A stretch of DNA of 64,000 nucleotides from DASXMT01 sp963812965 (GCA_963812965.1 CAWEXG010000012.1:323354-387353); one strand, 5' to 3'. Shown: positions 35,033 through 44,474, counted from the first letter of the stretch. Notes: generated by a model from the letters alone, not told the origin. Numbers and translations: made by a program.

Positions 35033-35378
35033 GAGGTGGCGGGAATCGAACCCGCGTCCTCTAGCTTCTCAGTGGGCCTTCTCCGAGCGCAGCCGGCGAT
35101 TGATTGTCGGGAGCGACGCCGTTGCCGGCAGCAACGCCGCTCCGTATCCGACTGAGTTGTCCCTGGCTGCCCGTCGGCGCAGCTGCTCAGGTAAGTCCCA
35201 CTTGATGTCGCCCGATTCCGGCCCGTAGGACTGAGACCGGTCGGACGTCGCAGTTTCTAGGCTGCGAGCGCGAGCTGAGGCTCGGCGTTTATTTTTGGTT
35301 CCGGCTCTTTAACGTGGCTCCGGAGACCACGGCTCGCTTCTCCCACATCGACGACCAGAGTCGAAGCCTGTCACCCCC
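35031..35378 (-). ncRNA. ssrA: Transfer-messenger RNA (tmRNA)
   Basis: On the minus strand the RNA begins GGGGGTGACAGGCTTCGAC and ends with a tRNA-like T-arm GGTTCGATTCCCGCC and CACCTCC A. The first seven bases pair with CACCTCC as the acceptor stem. CCA is not encoded. The tag reading frame ends LALAA followed by TAG; reading back gives KINAEPQLALAA as the likely encoded tag. Length is about 348 nt, normal for one-piece tmRNA. It rescues ribosomes stalled on broken mRNA together with SmpB, whose gene follows upstream on the same strand. Confidence 0.95.
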
Positions 35379-35510
35379 TGGGGTTGGTTCTGTTGGTTCA
35401 TCAACCTCAATCGAGGTCGAAGGACCTGTCAGTTTACCGGACACCGGGGCCGTACGTACCCACCGCTCGACACACGTACGACCGGCCCATCCATAGGCCA
35501 GCCGTCTTCA

Positions 35511-36068
35511 CTACCGTTCCTGTCCAGGACCCTTCGTGGCTGCCCGGGCCTCGCGTGCTGCCTCACGGCCGGCGTCCCGGGCGGCGATGGCGTGTCGTTT
35601 GTCGTACTGGCGTCGCCCCTTGGCCAGTGCCAGCTGCACCTTGGCCCGACCGTCCTTGAAGTAGATGGACAGGGGAACCATGGTCAGCGACTGCTGCTGG
35701 CTCCGGCCCATCCACTCGTCGATCTGACGGCGATGCAGCAGGAGCTTGCGTTGGCGGTCAGGATCGTGAGCTCCGAACCCATTGGCCTGGGCGTAGGGCG
35801 GGATATGCACCCCGAACAGCCAGATCTCGCCGTCGACCACTCGGGCATAGGAGTCCTGGAGGGCAATGCGCCCACCTCGAAGGGACTTCACCTCGGATCC
35901 CTGGAGGACTACGCCGCACTCGACGGTATCGAGGATCTCGTAGTCGTACCGGGCGCGCCGGTTGGAGGCCACCGGTCGGCCTGGGTCGCGCCCGTCCGAG
36001 TGCCCCTTGCTCGAGGCCTTGCCGGATCCCGTGTGCTTCTTCGAAGATGCGGTCGTGGTGGTTGCCAT
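35511..36068 (-). CDS. smpB: SsrA-binding protein SmpB
   Basis: 185 residues. The conserved core is complete: NRRARYDYEILDTVECGVVL, QGSEVKSLRGGRIALQDSYA, HIPPYAQANGFG, DPDRQRKLLLHRRQIDEW and FKDGRAKVQLALAKGRRQYD-KR, followed by the basic tail. The start ATG at 36068 gives a Thr/Ser/Lys-rich extension of about 35 residues before the core, longer than usual. It binds tmRNA and carries it to stalled ribosomes. The open frame continues upstream of 36068 only as a shadow of the mec gene. Confidence 0.94.
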   Translation of the reverse strand: MATTTTASSKKHTGSGKASSKGHSDGRDPGRPVASNRRARYDYEILDTVECGVVLQGSEVKSLRGGRIALQDSYARVVDGEIWLFGVHIPPYAQANGFGAHDPDRQRKLLLHRRQIDEWMGRSQQQSLTMVPLSIYFKDGRAKVQLALAKGRRQYDKRHAIAARDAGREAAREARAATKGPGQER

Positions 36069-36245
36069 CTTCCTTCGACGGTAGTCGCCGGGTACACGGA
36101 CAGCAGCAACGCCCTCCTGATGCCGTGTTCTTGAACACCGTGTTCGTTCCTGAACGGCCGTCCTGAACGCCGTGCCCCTCACTCCTACCGACAATGCGAG
36201 ATCTTCCGTAGGGCGAGCCCGATCCCCGGTAGCGTGAGACCCGAC

Positions 36246-36653
36246 ATGCTGCACATGGACGAAACGGAGTACCACCAGATCATCGCCCACTGCCTGGACG
36301 GCCTTCCCGACGAGGCGTGCGGGCTGCTGGGCGGGGACCCGACCACCGGTGACGTCGTGACGTGCTACCCGACCCGGAACCTGGCCGCCTCGGCCAAGCT
36401 CTACACCGTCGACCCGAAGGACCATCTCCTGGCAGATCGTCACGCCGAGGCAGCCGGGTTCTCGATCATCGGCGTGTTCCACTCGCACACCCACACCGAC
36501 GCCTACCCGTCGCCGACCGACGTGGCGCAGGCACCCGACCCCACCTGGCACTACGTGTTGGTGTCCCTCAGGGACACCCATCCTGTGCTCCGGAGCTACC
36601 GGATCGTGGACGGCAAGATCGACGAAGAGCCGGTCACCGTACAATTTCGGTAG
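36246..36653 (+). CDS. mec: M67-family JAMM metalloprotease (CysO-cysteine hydrolase, Mec-like)
   Basis: About 135 residues. The JAMM zinc motif is intact: Glu in DEACGLLGGD, and FHSHTHTDAYPSPTD (H-x-H-x10-D). In mycobacteria the protein from the same gene order cleaves CysO-cysteine to free cysteine. Start ATG at 36246 (MLHMDETEYHQ), with a GTG at 36234 possible. It is first in the cluster mec-cysO-cysM, 86 bp before cysO. Confidence 0.9.
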   Translation: MLHMDETEYHQIIAHCLDGLPDEACGLLGGDPTTGDVVTCYPTRNLAASAKLYTVDPKDHLLADRHAEAAGFSIIGVFHSHTHTDAYPSPTDVAQAPDPTWHYVLVSLRDTHPVLRSYRIVDGKIDEEPVTVQFR

Positions 36654-36739
36654 AATCCTCACCAAGGCAGTCAGCTTTCAGCAACCGACATGCACCGGTA
36701 CCGGCTGTCCGACCGTTCAGGAACTATCAGGGAGGCTCC

Positions 36740-37075
36740 GTGCCTGTTGCAGTGCACCTACCGACCGTCCTCCGATCCCAAGCCGGAGGAGAGAAGACGG
36801 TCTCGGTCGACGGGACCACCATCGGTCAGGTCCTCACGTCGCTCGTCGCCAAGTTTCCCGGTCTCGCCGGCCAGGTGGTCAACGACGACGGGACATTGCA
36901 CAAGTTCGTCAACGTCTATCTCGACGACGACGATGTCCGGTACCTGTCGGGACTCGATACCCCGGTATCGAACGGCAGCGATATCTCGATCCTCCCCGCC
37001 GTAGCCGGAGGTGCCGTCGATGCTGCCGCCACTCCCCTGCCCGCGTCAGCGGCGTCCCGGGGGTCCCGGGGATGA
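36740..37075 (+). CDS. cysO: CysO/MoaD-like ubiquitin-fold sulfur carrier with C-terminal extension
   Basis: 111 residues from a GTG at 36740 with GGGAGG upstream. Ubiquitin-like beta-grasp sequence VPVAVHLPTVLRSQAGGEKT, LAGQVVNDDGTLHKFVNVYL and the functional end SDISILPAVAGG. In the known pathway this terminal Gly is thiocarboxylated and delivers sulfur to cysteine synthase CysM. Here the frame does not stop after Gly-Gly at residue 91 but runs on 20 residues (AVDAAATPLPASAASRGSRG), so the carrier would need trimming before use. The neighbouring JAMM protease is the obvious candidate. The stop overlaps the cysM start as ATGA. Confidence 0.88.
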   Translation: MPVAVHLPTVLRSQAGGEKTVSVDGTTIGQVLTSLVAKFPGLAGQVVNDDGTLHKFVNVYLDDDDVRYLSGLDTPVSNGSDISILPAVAGGAVDAAATPLPASAASRGSRG

Positions 37076-38019
37076 CGGTGTACAGCTCCGTCCTGGAGCT
37101 GATCGGCCATACGCCACTGGTGGACGCCAGCGCTCTCAGTCCCAACCGTGACGTCCGGATCTTGGTGAAGCTCGAAGGCCAGAACCCGGGAGGCTCGGTC
37201 AAAGATCGCATCGCCCTGTCGATGATCGAGCAAGCCGAGAAGGAAGGCATCCTCTCCCCCGGCCAGACCCTGCTGGAGCCCTCCTCGGGCAACACGGGCA
37301 TCGGCATGGCCATGGTGTGCCGCCTGAAGGGCTACCACCTCATCGTGGTGCTTCCCTCCAACGTCTCGCCCGAACGCCGCCAACTGCTCGACGTCTGGGG
37401 AGCGGAGATCATCGAGTCTCCCGGCTCACAGGGCTCCAACGGCGCGGTCCGGATGGCAAGGGAGCTTGCCGACCAGCACCCCGAGTGGGCCTTCCTCTAC
37501 CAGTACGCCAACCCGGCCAATCCCCGGGCCCACTACGAGGGCACCGGTCCCGAGATCTGGCAGGACTGCCCTGAGGTCACCCACTTCGTGGCCGGACTGG
37601 GGACCTCTGGAACCCTCCTTGGCGTCGGTCGGTTCCTCAAGGACCGGAATCCTGCCGTACAGGTGTGGGCCATCGAGCCTCCGTCCGGTGAGATGGTGGA
37701 CGGACTGCGCAACCTCGACGACGGGTACATTCCGCCGATCTTCATCGACAACGGCGGTGCGGAGATCCTCGACCGGAAGACGATCGTGTACCCACGGGAG
37801 TCCATCGAGTGGACTCGTCGGCTGACCGAGGTGGGTATCTTCGCCGGGATCTCGTCCGGCGCGGCGGTGGCCGGCGCCGCCCGGTGTGCCAAGGCCATCG
37901 ATTCGGGCACCATCGTCGTCGTCGCTCCCGACGGTGGGTGGAAGTACCTCTCCACCGGCGCCTGGACCGACGACCTCGATGTCGTCGAGGAACGCGCCCG
38001 CAACATCATCTACTTCTAG
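37072..38019 (+). CDS. cysM: Cysteine synthase CysM (CysO-thiocarboxylate dependent)
   Basis: 315 residues, a fold-type II PLP enzyme. Lys in EGQNPGGSVKDRIALSM binds PLP; LEPSSGNTGIGMAMVCRLKG and GLGTSGTLLGVGRF bind substrate and phosphate; SSGAAVAGAARCA closes the domain. The C-terminal residues RARNIIYF continue into the flexible tail used by mycobacterial CysM. It joins O-phosphoserine or O-acetylserine with sulfur from CysO-COSH. Translationally coupled to cysO. Confidence 0.93.
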   Translation: MTVYSSVLELIGHTPLVDASALSPNRDVRILVKLEGQNPGGSVKDRIALSMIEQAEKEGILSPGQTLLEPSSGNTGIGMAMVCRLKGYHLIVVLPSNVSPERRQLLDVWGAEIIESPGSQGSNGAVRMARELADQHPEWAFLYQYANPANPRAHYEGTGPEIWQDCPEVTHFVAGLGTSGTLLGVGRFLKDRNPAVQVWAIEPPSGEMVDGLRNLDDGYIPPIFIDNGGAEILDRKTIVYPRESIEWTRRLTEVGIFAGISSGAAVAGAARCAKAIDSGTIVVVAPDGGWKYLSTGAWTDDLDVVEERARNIIYF

Positions 38020-38777
38020 CCGTGACCGACGCGCCGGCGGGACAGCCACAACACGAAGGGTTGTCGGTGCTGGTACTGGGCTGTGACGGGTCATGGCCCG
38101 GTCCAGGGGGTGCAGGGAGCGGCTACCTGGTCCGTTCGGCCACCACCACCGTGCTGCTCGACGCCGGGCCCGGCACGATGGCCAACCTGCAGCAGTTTGC
38201 CGATCCGGCCACGGTGGACGCGGTGGTGGTCAGCCATGAGCACCCGGACCACTGGACCGACCTCTACGGGTTCGACCTCTACAGCCAGCATGTCTCCGAT
38301 CGGACGGGAACTCCGGTCCTGGCGCCGGCCGGCCTGCAGCGACGGGCGGCGATGTCGACGTCGTCTGCCCTGGCATGGCACCGGGTCCGCCACGGGGACA
38401 AGGCCACCATCGGGGACCTGACCTGTTCGTTCTTCCGTACGGACCATCGACCCGAGACCCTGGCCGTCCGGATCGACGGTGGGGGTCGATCGCTGGGCTA
38501 CTCTGCCGACTCCGGGCCCGACTGGTCGCTCGGTGAGCTCGGCCTCGGTCTCGACCTCGTCCTGTGCGAGGCCACGTTCACCAGCGAACACGAAGGTGTC
38601 GCCGGCCACATGAGCGCCAGGCAGGCGGGCATGCAGGCTCGGTCGGCCGATGCGCACAGGGTCGTCCTCACGCACCGCTGGCCCACAATCGAGGCAGGTG
38701 CAGTGGCTGCCGAAGCTGCCGAGGCGTTCGGCGCTCCCGTCGAGCAAGCCGAGATCGGAAAGGAATGGATGCTGTGA
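38020..38777 (+). CDS. Metallo-beta-lactamase-fold phosphodiesterase (Rv1339-like)
   Basis: About 252 residues from the GTG at 38020, one base after the cysM stop. Metal motif SHEHPDHW (H-x-H-x-D-H), early SGYLVRSATTTVLLDAGPGT, GGRSLGYSADSGPD (Asp ligand) and LTHRWPT (late His). The mycobacterial homologue in the same position has been reported as a cyclic-AMP phosphodiesterase. Location in the mec-cysO-cysM-rph-rdgB run supports orthology; the substrate here is inferred. Confidence 0.87.
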
Positions 38778-38797
38778 TGGATGGAGAAGGAGAGACG

Positions 38798-39550
38798 GTG
38801 ACCACCGACCCACGGGGGAAACGAGGCGATGGTCGGAGCACCGACCAGCTTCGTCCGGCATCGTTCGAACGGGACTTCACCGTGTTCGCTCCTGGATCGG
38901 TCCTGGTGTCCATGGGCCGTACCCGGGTGCTGTGCACGGCGTCGGTCGAGGACCGGGTCCCGCCGTGGATGCGGGGCACGGGCAAGGGCTGGGTGACCGC
39001 CGAGTACTCGCTGCTACCCGGGTCCACCGGGGAGCGGGTGTCCCGGGAGGCGGCCAAGGGCAAGCAGTCCGGGCGCACGCAGGAGATCCAGCGGCTGATC
39101 GGACGCTCACTGCGTTCGGTGTGCGACATGGTGGCGTTGGGGGAGCTCCAGGTGACCGTGGACTGCGACGTGCTCCAGGCGGACGGCGGCACCCGGACCG
39201 CGTCGATCTGTGGTGCGTACGTCGCCCTGCACGACGCGTTCACCCGCCTCATCCAGCAGGGGACGATCCGCTCCAACCCGCTGAGTGACGCGGTGGCGGC
39301 GGTCTCGGTGGGCGTGGTCGACGGAGTCTGTCTCCTCGACCTTCCCTACGAAGAGGACAGCCGCGCCGAGGTCGACATGAACGTCGTGATGACCTCGTCC
39401 GGCCGCTTCGTCGAGGTGCAGGGAACGGCGGAGGGCATGCCTTTCACCAAGGGCGAGCTCACCGAGATGCTCAGCCTGGCCGAGCACGGCATCGCTCAGC
39501 TGCTCGACCTTCAGACTTCGGTGCTGGCCGAGCCACCGTCCCCACGGTGA
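38798..39550 (+). CDS. rph: Ribonuclease PH
   Basis: About 250 residues from a GTG at 38798 with AAGGAGAG at good spacing; an ATG at 38777 overlapping the previous stop is the alternative. Family motifs: GRSTDQLRPASFERDF, GRTRVLCTASVEDRVPPW, GWVTAEYSLLPGST, the basic RSLRSVCDM box, CDVLQADGGTRTASICGAYVAL and LPYEEDSRAEVDMNVVM with the catalytic acidic residues. It trims tRNA 3' ends with phosphate. Its stop overlaps the rdgB GTG as GTGA. Confidence 0.93.
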   Translation: MTTDPRGKRGDGRSTDQLRPASFERDFTVFAPGSVLVSMGRTRVLCTASVEDRVPPWMRGTGKGWVTAEYSLLPGSTGERVSREAAKGKQSGRTQEIQRLIGRSLRSVCDMVALGELQVTVDCDVLQADGGTRTASICGAYVALHDAFTRLIQQGTIRSNPLSDAVAAVSVGVVDGVCLLDLPYEEDSRAEVDMNVVMTSSGRFVEVQGTAEGMPFTKGELTEMLSLAEHGIAQLLDLQTSVLAEPPSPR

Positions 39551-40159
39551 CCGGCCCACCACCACGCCGTCTGGTGTTGGCCAGCGCCAATCCGGACAAG
39601 GCGGCGGAGATCGTCGACATCCTGAGTGACGTGCCCGGCCTGTCCATCGTTCCGCGACCGCCGTCCGTTCCCGATGTCGTCGAGGATGGGGACACCTTGG
39701 TCGACAACGCGCGGCTGAAGGCCAGAGCGATCATGAAGGCGACCGGAGAGGCGGCAGTGGCCGACGACACCGGACTGGAAGTGGACGCGCTCGAAGGCGA
39801 ACCCGGGGTGTACTCGGCTCGATATGCCGGGGAGGACGCCACCTATGCGAGCAACGTGGCCAAGCTGGTGGCGTCGCTCGACCTGATCGGTGCTTCGGAC
39901 GTGCCACAACGCAGCGCACGGTTCCGTACGGTGGCCTTGATCGCGTACCCGGACGGAGCGGAGCTCGTGGCCGAAGGAGAGGTACTCGGGTCCATCGCCA
40001 TCGAGCCGAGAGGGGACGGTGGGTTCGGGTACGACCCCGTGTTCGTTCCGGAGGGCGGCGGACGGACGGACCTTCGCCGAGATGTCACCGGCAGAGAAGC
40101 ATGCGCTCTCCCACCGGGGGCGGGCGTTCCGGGCTCTGGCCGAGATGCTCGGCGGCTAG
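39547..40159 (+). pseudogene. rdgB: RdgB/HAM1 non-canonical purine NTP pyrophosphatase, frameshifted at the end
   Basis: From GTG 39547: RRLVLASANPDKAAEIVDIL, DGDTLVDNARLKARA, ADDTGLEVDALEGEPGVYSARYAG and GGFGYDPVFVPEGG, all standard for the enzyme that removes ITP and XTP. After VPEGGGRT the frame is wrong. The family ending FAEMSPAEKHALSHRGRAF then RALAEMLGG is present in another frame and stops at TAG 40159. The break falls in three tandem GGAC units at about 40066-40078, so a 4-bp duplication or 1-bp indel explains it. The raw frame would otherwise run far past the gene. Probably an intact gene misread here. Confidence 0.85.
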
Positions 40160-40272
40160 AGGCTCATCTCTTCATCGCCGATGGTCCAGAGGGGCCGAAG
40201 GAGGCCGGAGCCGATTCCAAATACCCAGAGAGGTCAGGGACAGTGGGTCAGGCCGAAAGGTCACACTGGGGG

Positions 40273-41454
40273 TCAGGACGGAGGATCCGAGACGGTGACC
40301 AGGGTACCGATGGGAGTGAGCGGGTAGACGACGGCGGCGTTGGCGGGGGGCATCTCCACGCACCCGTCGCTCTGGGGAGAGCCGTAGCTCGCACGGTCGA
40401 ACCCATGGAGGGCGTCACCGCCGTTGAAGTAGCTCACCCAGGGGATGCCCGGGTCCACGTACGTGCTGCCGTCGGGGTTGGTACCGCTCATGGTGGTCAC
40501 CGTGTACCGGATGTAGACGGGGAAGGTACCCGGCTGCGTGGTGGCTCCTGCCACGCCGGTGTTGGCCGGCGTGGAGTAGACGTTGGCACCGTTGCTGTAG
40601 ACGGTTGTGGTCTCCGGCAGGTCCTGGTTGACGTAGACGTAGTCGTACGGTGCCGAGTCCATCGTCCCGGCGGCAGCGGCCTGGAGCAGGTCCGTCCACA
40701 CCTGCGGGCCGGGCTCCCCGTCGGTGCCCAGGTTGTGCTGGTTCTCGAACTCCATGATGGCACCGGTGGTGATCACGTTGGTCGCCCCCTCGGTCCACAG
40801 CGACTCCAGTGAGGCCGGCATCGGCCAGCGCCACGCGAACGTGCCGGTCTGGGGTTGGGCGGCTTCTTGGGGTGCGTTCGGTGCAGCAGGGGTGAAGCTC
40901 AGCGGCAGGTAGCCGAGCTGTGCCAGCAGCTGTTGCAGTCGTTCCGTCGACCCGGCGGCGATGGAGAAGGTGAACGTGGCCGGTGCGGTGAGGGTGCGTC
41001 CCTTGACGCTCTGGACACCGGTCGTACCCGAGGGAACGGTCACCGTCTCGGTGGTCGAAGGGACGAACGGTGCCGACGGCTGAAAGACCAGGGTGTTCGG
41101 TGTTGCCTGCAGCCACGTGCCGACCACTGCAGGCGAGAGCGTCGGCAGCGGTCCGTTGGTGGTGATGGGCGTGGAGAACTGCACGGTGATGGTGGTGTCG
41201 GAGGCGACGTTGGCAGCGCCCGTGGCCGGTGTGGTGCTCGCCACGGTGAGCAGAGGCTTCGTGACCGCTGTGTTGCTCCCGGTCGAGCCCGATCCCGAAG
41301 CGGTGGCGGAGGTCGACGTCAGCCGAACGGTCAGGACGGAAGCGGAGGCGACAAGAAGCACTACCAGGACGACCACGACGACGATCAACGCCCGGCTCCT
41401 GGCCGGTCGTTTCTTCGTATGTTCGCTGTGCGATCGTGAGGTGGATCTAAACAT
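40273..41454 (-). CDS. L,D-transpeptidase (YkuD) with N-terminal anchor and Ig-like domain
   Basis: About 393 residues from the ATG at 41454 (MFRSTSRSHSEHTKKR). One membrane anchor (ALIVVVVVLVVLLVASASVL), then a Big_5-like Ig domain (ATGAANVASDTTITVQFS), a peptidoglycan-binding-like linker (LQQLLAQLGYLPL) and the YkuD domain with the catalytic region LHGFDRASYGSPQSDGCVEM (His, Ser-x-Gly-Cys). It makes 3-3 cross-links in peptidoglycan outside the membrane. Glu replaces the usual Arg after the Cys. Confidence 0.88.
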   Translation of the reverse strand: MFRSTSRSHSEHTKKRPARSRALIVVVVVLVVLLVASASVLTVRLTSTSATASGSGSTGSNTAVTKPLLTVASTTPATGAANVASDTTITVQFSTPITTNGPLPTLSPAVVGTWLQATPNTLVFQPSAPFVPSTTETVTVPSGTTGVQSVKGRTLTAPATFTFSIAAGSTERLQQLLAQLGYLPLSFTPAAPNAPQEAAQPQTGTFAWRWPMPASLESLWTEGATNVITTGAIMEFENQHNLGTDGEPGPQVWTDLLQAAAAGTMDSAPYDYVYVNQDLPETTTVYSNGANVYSTPANTGVAGATTQPGTFPVYIRYTVTTMSGTNPDGSTYVDPGIPWVSYFNGGDALHGFDRASYGSPQSDGCVEMPPANAAVVYPLTPIGTLVTVSDPPS

Positions 41455-41649
41455 TCGGCGCGCTCCGTCCCTCGGGAATGATAGAGGCTCAGCGGCTAGG
41501 AAGGTCGGACAGGGAGCCGTTCGTCCAGACAGAAGGCGCGAGATGGAGCAGACCGGGGTCGGATGGCCTCGAAGACGACGACGCCGCGATGCGAGACCTG
41601 GGGCAGCCAGCACGGGGGCCGGGCTACCGAGCCTCTGACCCGTGCACTG

Positions 41650-44074
41650 TCAGTTGTCAGGAACCGAGAGGTCCGACTGTTGGGCCACGCCGAGCTTGAC
41701 CGCGCTGTCCAGGGCAGCGAGCACGTGGGTATCGGTGACCTTCGAGCCGTCTGCGCCACGAACGTAGAAAGCGTCCACCACGGCCGCACCGAACGTGTTG
41801 ACCCTGGCCGAGATCACATCGAGATCGCACTCGAACAGCGCCTTCGTAATGCGGTGAAGCTGGCCGACGACGTCCTCGGCGCGCACTTCGACCACTGTCG
41901 CCGTGGCTGACGCTGAATTGTCCACCGTGACCTGGATGGCCACCTGATGTGGTGGGACGGGTTTCGCCTCTTTGCGATAGGTGCGGGCTCGTTCTGCCAA
42001 CCGATCGGTCGAGGGCAAGGGTTCCGTCCACCACGCCATCCAGGTCAGCGGTGAGCCGGGCTGTCGCCGGCCACCGGCCACGAGAGGGCTCCACGGTGAA
42101 CAGCTCCACCGCCACTCCCCCGTCGCCGGCCACCGAAGCAGCTCTGACGTTGAGACCATGCAGGGCAAGCACGCCGGTCACCTCGGCGAAGAGACCGGGT
42201 CGGTCGGGCGCCACGACCGTCATGGTGGGATCGTCGATCACCAAGGCAGGCTTACCGCTGGCCCTGACCGTCTCCATCAGCCGTCGGTGCTCGTCGGTCA
42301 CCCACGACGTGGGCGGCGGCGCTTTCTCGCCTGCGAGGAGATGGGCTGTTCGTGCCACCAGGTCACTCAGCAACCCGGCTTTCCACGAACCCCACGCCGA
42401 GGGGCCGGTGGCCAGGCTGTCTGCCTCGACCAGCGCGGCCAGAAGCTCCAGTGTGCCCCGGTCGCCCACTTCCTTGGCCACCCGCTCGACCGTCGCCGGG
42501 TCGTCGAGATCACGTCGGGTAGCCGTCTCGGGAAGCAGCAGATGGAGTCGGACCAGTGAAGCCAGGACGTCGACGTCGTCCGGTGGAAATCCCATCCGGG
42601 TACCGATGTCGGTGACCAGTTCGATCCCGACCTCGGTGTGGTCTCCGGGGAAGCCCTTCCCGATGTCGTGGAGGAGCGTCCCGATGAGCAGAAGATCCGG
42701 GCGGTCCACTCGATGGACCAGCGCCGCCGCATTGGCCGTGGCTTCCAGAAGGTGCCGGTCCACCGTGAAGCGGTGGTAGGGATCCCGTTGTGGCTTGTTG
42801 CGGACCGCACGCCACTCGGGGAGGAACCGAGCGAACAGCTCCCGTTGGTCGAGCGCCTCGAGAGCGGCGATGGCGGGGCGCCCGGTTGCCAACAGTCGGA
42901 CCAGCGTGAGTCGGAGATCGTCCGGCCATGGCGTGGTCGGTTCGGGCACGGTGCGAGCCAGGAGGTTGAGTGCATCCCGGGAGATCGGCAGGTTCTGTTC
43001 AGCGGCCACTGCCCCCAGGTGGACCGGGAGGGTCGCATCGGTGGTGACGGCATCTTGGGTGAGCACCACATCACCATCGACGACGGCGATACCTGGGTCG
43101 GAGAAGTCGGTCGGGCTGGTGGGGCTGGTCAGACTGGCAGAGTTGGCGGGTGAAGGTGGCATGGCGTCCGTTGGTGCTGTTCCACCGCCGTGCTTGTGCC
43201 GGCCCCGCCCTCGTCGTTCCCGCCGTTCACGTGTCCACCGGCTCCGGCGCCGCCAGGCGTCATCGCTCTCCCAGGCGATGGTCCGGCCGGCCGTGGCAAC
43301 ACCGGCCATCAACTGATCGGAGTCGGATTCGCCCAAAGCAGCGGCGATCTGGTCCTGCTCTTGGAGGAGGAGCTTGTTCAGCTCCCGACCGGAGCGGCGT
43401 TGCAGCTCTACTCGCACCCTGGTGAGAGCGGCACGAGCGTCAGCGATGGCAGTGGTGTCGACGCTGTCGGCCACAGCCGGAACCGCCAGCATAAGGGCCT
43501 CGAGGGCACCGGCGTCTCGGAGTCCTCCATGGGCCTCCTTCAGATCCGGTTCGAGCAGGAAAGCGACGTCGCCATAGGTGGCTTGGCGCTCGGCCACCAG
43601 GTCGGCGAGGACAGTAAGCCACGGCGACTTCTGTTTCACCCATCGTTCCCGGGCCGAAGAGGTCAGTGCTTCGACCACCGTAGGATCACCGCAGACGAGG
43701 CGGGCATCGAGCAGCCCGAGCGCGACACGCAGATCGTCAGCGGCCATGTCGAGCACCTCGGCGGGCCTCCTCACGCTGTGGTCGAGACGGATGCCTTCGT
43801 CCCACACCGGGTACCAGATCCGATCGGCAATGGAAGAGACGTTCTTCCGTCCCCGATGGACCAGGACGACGTCGAGGTCGCTGAACGGGCACAGCTCTCC
43901 TCGGCCGTACCCCCCGACAGCCATCAGTGCCATCCCTGTGTCGTGTCCTTCGGTAGCGGACGCGAAAAGCTCACCCAACCAGGAGTCGGCGGCGTCCGCA
44001 TAGGCACGGCAGAACGCGTCGCCCTGCAGGTCAGCCTGGTCGATGAGCTCCTGGCGTCGTGCCCGCAAGGACAT
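41650..44074 (-). pseudogene. glnD: GlnD, PII uridylyltransferase/uridylyl-removing enzyme, one frame change
   Basis: From about 44074 (MSLRARRQELIDQAD; an ATG at 44110 is also open): nucleotidyltransferase domain with MAVGGYGRGELCPFSDLDVV, a helical linker containing AHGGLRDAGALEAL, an HD domain with GTLLHDIGKGFPGDHTEVG, and a first ACT domain (VVAPDRPGLFAEVTGVLAL). At about 42000-42020, near TLALDR, the frame changes. The second ACT domain (LAERARTYRKEAKPVPPH ... VVGQLHRITKALFECDLDVI) continues in another frame to 41650. Between NT and HD there is an unusual insertion rich in Arg, Gly and SP repeats (about residues 280-330). The intact architecture suggests the break is an indel error. Confidence 0.83.
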
Positions 44075-44161
44075 CAACGGACCGTACCACCGGGGAAAGG
44101 AAATGAGCATGTTCCGGGCATGCCGATTGCAACGAGTCCGCGTCCGGTAACGTTGACAGAC

Positions 44162-44353
44162 GTGAGCGACGAACGATCAGGCCTCAAGACCTTCGACCTC
44201 GTGTTGCTGATCGGGGGTGGCATCATCGCGGCGCTGGTCGCCTTCGCCGCCCTGCACTTCGTCGTGGGCTTGATCTGGTTCGTGTTCAAGTTCATATTCG
44301 TCATCGCCGTGATCGGCCTCGTGGCCTGGTTCCTCGTCGGCCGTCGTAAGTAG
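44162..44353 (+). CDS. Small membrane protein, 63 residues
   Basis: GTG at 44162 (VSDERSGLKTFDLVLL) followed by two membrane helices (LLIGGGIIAALVAFAALHF and FVFKFIFVIAVIGLVAWFLV) and a basic end GRRK. Not recognised beyond topology. It is divergent from glnD. Confidence 0.6.
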   Translation: MSDERSGLKTFDLVLLIGGGIIAALVAFAALHFVVGLIWFVFKFIFVIAVIGLVAWFLVGRRK

Positions 44354-44474
44354 CAATCACGGGGAGCTGACGCGCCCTGGCGCGCCGAGGTCGACACATG
44401 AGCGAAGAGCTCGTGCACCGGGGTCGACACACGAGCGACTCGAGTGGCCTGGGGTGCTCTGCTACACCCCGAGG

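Noticed and set aside
35511..36665. A 384-residue SmpB fusion
   Set aside because: The upstream part is antisense to the mec gene; the family core and ribosome site support the start at 36068.
36654..36739. A riboswitch before cysO
   Set aside because: The 86-bp gap has some pairing potential but no known riboswitch consensus that I recognise.
37809..38777. A longer MBL-fold protein starting inside cysM
   Set aside because: The extra N-terminus is an out-of-frame reading of cysM; the GTG at 38020 directly follows the cysM stop and fits the family start.
39547..40812. A 421-residue RdgB fusion
   Set aside because: The part beyond about 40070 is out of frame and antisense to the L,D-transpeptidase; the true RdgB end is found in another frame.
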